A stretch of 47,746 bases of DNA from an uncultured Opitutaceae bacterium (lineage in GTDB: Bacteria > Verrucomicrobiota > Verrucomicrobiia > Opitutales > Opitutaceae): assembly GCA_903916755.1 (NCBI GenBank), contig CAIWXW010000130.1, forward strand, positions 1-47,746. The letters run 5' to 3'. The position numbers were made by a program, and so were the translations under genes. Shown here piece after piece: positions 43,645-47,746 of the stretch (the first letter of the stretch is position 1; every line of letters begins with the position of its first letter). Below the pieces are notes generated by a model that was not told where the DNA came from, ran no database searches, and was given only the letters and a program-made list of their open reading frames with translations.

Positions 43645-44983
43645 CAACGTAGGGACGTCGCTGCGCCTCCGGTAGGTCCAGGCTCCCTCCAAAGACTCCG
43701 TAAAGGTTGCCGTCATGGAACGAAGGCCGTGCGAGGAGGGTCGGAGGCTGGTTTCCGAGTTGTACTCGGATCGCGCCCGAATTGAGAACTTCAAGGGCCA
43801 GTGACGCCGTGGAACGATAGGTTTGAATCGTGCCCTTCCATATGCCGACTAACTCGGGCGGTGCGCGGAATGCGGGTCGAGGTTTCTCCGCCTCGGGCAA
43901 CTTCCAGCCACAAATTAACTTTTGGGCTATCTCGTCGGCGATCGTGTGGGCGAGCCTGTCATCTTCATTGCAGAGCACGACGATCACGAGCTTCTGGCTG
44001 GGAACGAGGCGCAGCCAGGTGGCGACCCCCGGCATGCCACCACTATGGCTCACAATGGTTGGGCCATAGGCGGTGTTTACCTCCCAGCCTACGCCGTAGC
44101 CCGTGCGAGACCCGGACGCGGCCGTGGGTCTTTGCATCTCGTCGATCCAAGCATCGGACAGGATTGGGACTTGGTTTGGCAGATGTTCCTTGAGGCTGAA
44201 CATCCCAAAGAGGGCCATGTCGTGGGCGCTGGAATAAATTTCCGACGCCCCGGGATGATCGGTGGAATAATGTACGATGGGAGTGATATCTTCACCGTCG
44301 TACCGGGTGGCCTCAAATTCACGAAGGGCCGGGTCGATGCCAACGGCAGAGCGGGTCATGCCGAGCTTCAGAAAGACTTCCTGACGCATATAGTCCGGGT
44401 AAGACTTTCCAGAGACTCTGGCTATCACGTCGGCTAACAGCCCAAACCCGAGGTTTGAATACTGGAAATGTTCGCCTGGGGCGGTGACGAGGTTGCCGAA
44501 GCGGCGGACGGTTTCGTTCATGGAGGGGGCTCGCCACGATTCATTTTCATAGAAGAACTGAAAATATTCCGGCAAGCCGGACGTGTGGTTTGCGACACGG
44601 CGGACGGTGGCGTCCTGCGCATTGCCGACCCGGGCATGAAGCTTTGCGGTCCCAAGGTAATCGTTAATCGGCCGATCCAGATCGATTTTGCCCGCGCTCA
44701 CCAGCGTCATCAGGGCAGTGGCGGTCAAGGGCTTCGAAATCGAGGCGAGCGAATACATCGTATTTTCGTCAGCCGGGATGTGCCTCTCCCGGTCGGCCCA
44801 ACCAAACCCTTGCTGCCACAGAATCTTGTCACCTTGCGCGACGGCGACCGCTATCGAAGGAACCCTTCGGTCCTGCATCTTGGTGCGGATTGAGTCGCGG
44901 ATTGAGTCAAATTGATCTTGGGCTTTCGATGGGTTCGGAAAAACTCCGGTGAGAGCGAAGACGAAGAGAATTAGGCGGCGCAC
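43535..44983 (-). CDS. Exported serine hydrolase (beta-lactamase class C / esterase fold), rebuilt C-terminus
   Basis: 482 residues. Signal peptide about 1-21 (ending PSKAQ). The catalytic domain has S81-I-S-K84 (LASISKPLTATAL), the YSN motif in HFQYSNLGFG and HSGG in VSHSGGMPGVATW, all of the class C group, which includes peptidases and esterases as well as beta-lactamases. A C-terminal lipocalin-like segment starts at ELVGIWKGTIQTY but breaks off after RRPYVVSLSL; the last 35 or so residues (GEASGASPGHVPAAAAP...) are the antisense of the LysR remnant. The catalytic part should be intact. Substrate unknown. Confidence 0.83.
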   Translation of the reverse strand: MRRLILFVFALTGVFPNPSKAQDQFDSIRDSIRTKMQDRRVPSIAVAVAQGDKILWQQGFGWADRERHIPADENTMYSLASISKPLTATALMTLVSAGKIDLDRPINDYLGTAKLHARVGNAQDATVRRVANHTSGLPEYFQFFYENESWRAPSMNETVRRFGNLVTAPGEHFQYSNLGFGLLADVIARVSGKSYPDYMRQEVFLKLGMTRSAVGIDPALREFEATRYDGEDITPIVHYSTDHPGASEIYSSAHDMALFGMFSLKEHLPNQVPILSDAWIDEMQRPTAASGSRTGYGVGWEVNTAYGPTIVSHSGGMPGVATWLRLVPSQKLVIVVLCNEDDRLAHTIADEIAQKLICGWKLPEAEKPRPAFRAPPELVGIWKGTIQTYRSTASLALEVLNSGAIRVQLGNQPPTLLARPSFHDGNLYGVFGGSLDLPEAQRRPYVVSLSLRFPHSIPPGEASGASPGHVPAAAAPSSGSGR

Positions 44984-45243
44984 GGAGGTCTTTGCTGTTC
45001 TGTTCGTTGCTTTGTTTCAAAGGGACTACGTGTCGCCCTTTCGGAAACTCTTGTCCTGAATGACGAAAAGAAACGTGAGGCGGTTACCCTCGTGCCCCAT
45101 TTCAAACGGGGAGCCGTTGGAAAAAATGGGGTCTCCATGCTTTTCCGGAACGTCAGCACGGGAAAAATGCGGCTGGGGTTAGGTGGGTTGGCTGCCGAAG
45201 TCATTTGATTACCTGGAAAGCGTGCATTGGATGGGGTGCCACC

Positions 45244-46321
45244 ATGTCCATCGCTTCCCTCTTCACCCCGGTCGCGCTCGGCGACCTCCGCCTGCCCAAT
45301 CGCGTCATCATGTCCTCGCTCACCCGCTGCCGGGCTGACGCCGAACACATTCCCACCCCCCTCATGGCGGAATATTATGCGCAGCGGGCGAGCGCCGGAT
45401 TGGTGATGGCCGAGGCGACCATGGCGATGGAGGGCAACTCCGCCTTTCAGGGCCGGGAGCCCGGCATCTACTCCGCGGCACAGATTGCCGGCTGGAAAGT
45501 GGTCACCGACGCCGTGCACGCGAAAGGCGGCCGGATCATGCTGCAAATCTGGCACGGCGGCCGGGCCTGCCATTCCCTGTTGAATAACGGCCGGCAGCCG
45601 GTCGCTCCCAGCCCTTTGCGCATCGAGAACGACGAGATTTACACGCCCGAGGGCAAAAAGCCTTACGAGATGCCGCGCGAACTGCGCGATGACGAGATCC
45701 CGGACATCATCGCGGGCTTCGTGCACGCCGCGAAGTGCGCCCAGGCCGCCGGCTTCGACGGCGTCGAGGTGCACGGGGCCAATGGCTATCTCCTCGACCA
45801 ATTTCTGCGGAGCGGCAGCAACCGGCGGACGGGGCCGTACGGCGGCCCGCTGGAAAACCGGGCCAAACTCCTCCTCGAAGTGACGGACGCCGTGATTGGA
45901 GTCTGGGGCGCCGGCCGAGTGGCGGTGCGCATTTCTCCCCTCAACAGCTACAATTTCATGAAGGACGGGGACCCGGTGGGCCTCACCACCTATGTCGCGG
46001 GCCAGCTGAGCCGGCGCAAAATCGCATTTCTGGACCTCATGCGGGCGGACTTCTTCGGCCAACAAAAGGGCGATGTCGTGACGCCGGCCCGGGAGCATTT
46101 CGCCGGCCCCCTGGTCGGCAACATGGGGTACACCGCGGCGGAAGCAGCTGCGGCGATCGATGCCGGCACCCTCGCCGCGGTTTCCTTCGGCCACCACTAT
46201 GTCAGCAATCCCGATCTGGTCGAAGTTCAAGCGCGGCCTGACTCCCGTCGAACCGGACCAAAAGACTTTTTACAGCCCGGGTCCGAGCGGCTACACCGAT
46301 TACCCGTTTTTGGCCGGTTAA
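45244..46321 (+). pseudogene. Old yellow enzyme (NemA-like alkene reductase), frameshifted near the end
   Basis: FMN-dependent ene-reductase family. From MSIASLFTPVALGDLRLPNRV to SFGHHYVSNPDLVE the frame is normal, including LQIWHGGRACH, the substrate-binding VHGANGYLLDQFL and TGPYGGPLENRAKLLLE. At about 46222-46226 the frame changes: reading on gives an unrelated tail to 46338, while a shift restores FKRGLTPVEPDQKTFYSPG and the family's closing GYTDYPFLAG with a stop at 46319-46321. The break affects only the last 30 or so residues, so partial function or a sequencing error is possible. ATG at 45244 is the canonical start; a longer upstream frame is rejected. Confidence 0.85.
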
Positions 46322-46357
46322 TGGGTCTTCGAACGTGACTCCAAAGTGCCGCTTGAG

Positions 46358-46948
46358 TCAGAGCTTCAACGCGTAGCCCAGCGTTAGGCCCAGCGCATCG
46401 ATTCCGGGATTGGGCTTGGTCATTCCGCCGTTGGACATGTGCTGGTACATGAAGCCAACGGTGAGATGCGTGTTGCGGGAGGTGACGTGCTCAATTCCAC
46501 CTCGGATAAACCAGTTCAGGGTCCAGTCCTGGCCCTGGCCGCCCTTCACTCCCTGCGAATCGATAAACCCGGCGCCGCCGCCTGAGCCGGTATACGCCGA
46601 CCAAGTTCCGGACCTGTCCCACCATTCGAGGGACGGTGAGCCGTCGATCGCGAAATAATGTGATTCGGGTCCGTGCTCGATCCATGTGCCGACCAGGGTG
46701 AGTCGATGCCGGAGGACGATTCTCGATCCGTCCGGCAATTTCCAACCGAAGACCTCTGCGGACCGCCAGGAAAGCATCGTTGGAACCAGCCGGTAGGCTA
46801 TCGGCGTGCCCGTGCCGATCTCCCAAAGCAGTCCCGATTCCAGATCGAAGGAGTTCGAATCCCAAGGTGGCAGTGCCGCCGGTTTGTCCGCGGAGAGGGG
46901 CACCTCAAGAATAAACGCAAGAAAAGCGATTCTAGTGAAGAGGTGCAT
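46358..46948 (-). CDS. PagL-like lipid A deacylase (acyloxyacyl hydrolase family)
   Basis: 196 residues, signal peptide about 1-20 (ending PLSADKP). A small outer-membrane barrel ends with the family motif YQHMSNGGMTKPNPGIDALGL. In Pseudomonas PagL the catalytic triad is His126, Ser128 and Glu140; here His and Ser are present at the same spacing, but the +14 position is Asp rather than Glu. PagL removes the 3-O acyl chain of lipid A and tunes outer-membrane recognition. The protein is convergent with the frameshifted reductase, with a gap of fewer than 40 bases. ATG at 46948 is chosen over one twelve codons upstream because the signal peptide starts there. Confidence 0.78.
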   Translation of the reverse strand: MHLFTRIAFLAFILEVPLSADKPAALPPWDSNSFDLESGLLWEIGTGTPIAYRLVPTMLSWRSAEVFGWKLPDGSRIVLRHRLTLVGTWIEHGPESHYFAIDGSPSLEWWDRSGTWSAYTGSGGGAGFIDSQGVKGGQGQDWTLNWFIRGGIEHVTSRNTHLTVGFMYQHMSNGGMTKPNPGIDALGLTLGYALKL

Positions 46949-47264
46949 CGACTTGATTATGGGCGGGGCCAGCCGCTTGAGCAATCATTCGAATTATCAC
47001 CGCCGCTACGGCCGCGAAAAATTTGCGCATGTTCGCAATGCCCCGCTCCTACCCAGCCGCGTGAGTCAGGCCCAGTTTCGCCGCTGCTTTGGCCAGGCCA
47101 GCGCAACTGCATGTTCATCAAAAAGGATAGGACCCTTTGGTTTATGCCGCGAGAGCCCTCCTTTTCTTAAGGGAGGAATGCTTTCAGTTTGCTTCAATGC
47201 GCAAATCGGTCGCAATGCATCATCTCGCAACCCGCCACAACCAACGGGTGTGGGAAGGAAACCT

Positions 47265-47746
47265 ATGATGGGCAACAGAATGTCTCGCCGGCAATTCCTT
47301 GGCACTGCTGCCATAGCGGGCGCCGCGCTTACAGGGATCGGTAACGCGCTGGGGGCCGCGCCGGCCCCCGAGGGGGCGGCGGATTGGGATGAAAAAAACG
47401 GCCCAGCGCCTGCCGCGCCGAATGCCCCGCAGGCCCTGCCGCTGCGTCCGGGCGCCATCCCCATCATCGACAGCCATATTCACCTCTTCGATCAAACCCG
47501 TCCTGTCTTCACCGGCTACACGGGCGGTCTGTTTTACCGGCAGGTGAAAAAGCCTTCAACGCCCGCGATGTATGCTACGCTGGCGCGGCCGACCGGAATC
47601 GTCGGCGCCATTGTGGTGGAATCTGGCGCCCAATACATAGACGACAACCTCTGGTATCTGGAGATGTCGCGCGACAATCCCATCATGGTCGGTGTTTCGG
47701 GGAACATCGATCCCGGCTCGAGCGACTTCACCAAGTATCTGAACCA
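47265..47746 (+). CDS. Tat-exported amidohydrolase (COG3618-like), runs off the right edge
   Basis: 160 residues are visible. A twin-arginine signal (MSRRQFLGTAAIAGAALTGIG) is followed by an Ala/Pro-rich linker. The metal-dependent TIM-barrel begins with IIDSHIHLFDQTRP, giving the paired histidines of the amidohydrolase superfamily. The visible part is typical of lactonase-type amidohydrolases (COG3618). Unlike most genes here it has a good Shine-Dalgarno (GGAAGGAAACCT before ATG); two ATG codons are adjacent at 47265 and 47268. The rest of the gene lies outside the window. Confidence 0.85.
   Translation, partial: MMGNRMSRRQFLGTAAIAGAALTGIGNALGAAPAPEGAADWDEKNGPAPAAPNAPQALPLRPGAIPIIDSHIHLFDQTRPVFTGYTGGLFYRQVKKPSTPAMYATLARPTGIVGAIVVESGAQYIDDNLWYLEMSRDNPIMVGVSGNIDPGSSDFTKYLN

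Noticed and set aside
47199-47214. Match between AAATCGGTCG near the right edge and the inverted repeat at 16702
   Set aside because: A ten-base match is expected many times by chance in this length, and the right-hand copy lacks the inverted partner.
47066-47467. Minus-strand frame overlapping the amidohydrolase start
   Set aside because: The plus strand has a Shine-Dalgarno, a Tat signal and the paired-histidine motif, so the antisense frame is a shadow.
1-47746. CRISPR array, rRNA genes or an intact insertion sequence
   Set aside because: No regularly spaced repeats, rRNA stretches or transposase motifs were seen by eye on either strand.

Overview
The window is GC-rich bacterial chromosome. 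Three features together suggest a member of the Verrucomicrobiota, most likely Opitutaceae-like: a FecI/FecR-type sigma and anti-sigma pair beside a TonB receptor with an STN domain, several exported pectin-type lyases and esterases, and large TPR glycosyltransferase-like membrane proteins. There is no rRNA or intact marker gene, so this placement is an inference. Most start codons lack a GGAGG-type Shine-Dalgarno and instead sit directly behind a C-rich tract (CACCCC-ATG).

Layout. 1-161 is the tail of an unidentified gene. 317-9098 is a co-directional cluster: ECF sigma factor, FecR-like anti-sigma, TonB-dependent receptor, a NADAR-domain protein that appears to carry a signal peptide, a zinc-dependent S1/P1 nuclease or phospholipase C homologue, a GlpT/UhpT-type organophosphate antiporter and an exported DUF6282-like hydrolase. 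It reads as a surface-sensed scavenging system for a phosphorylated or nucleotide-like substrate and is the most novel arrangement here. 9246-13697 (minus) holds a Tat-exported glycoside-hydrolase-like protein and a soluble PAS-PAS hybrid histidine kinase.

14047-23697 is a carbohydrate region: ribokinase, a rhamnogalacturonan-acetylesterase-like SGNH enzyme, two alpha/beta esterases, two tandem oligogalacturonate-lyase-like (PL22) propellers, a double NIPSNAP protein and a small SGNH hydrolase. Two more PL22-like genes lie at 38579-41520, so four paralogs could work on pectin fragments in the periplasm. 23837-30184 carries three polytopic membrane proteins, two of them with TPR tails. 30390-35927 contains a PEBP-family protein, an aldose-epimerase-like protein, two solute-binding proteins without transporter partners, and an exported protein of unknown function.

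36558-38578 is a scarred accessory island: a truncated alpha/beta hydrolase, an ORF6N-family gene with an internal deletion, and an intact AbrB-Doc toxin-antitoxin pair lying between two same-orientation copies of a tRNA-Cys 3' end, with another tRNA-like 3' end beyond. After the PL22 genes come an NHL propeller, a LysR regulator and a serine hydrolase that appear to have been cut and joined tail to tail, an old-yellow-enzyme gene with a frameshift near its end, a PagL-like lipid A deacylase, and the start of a Tat-exported amidohydrolase that runs off the right edge.
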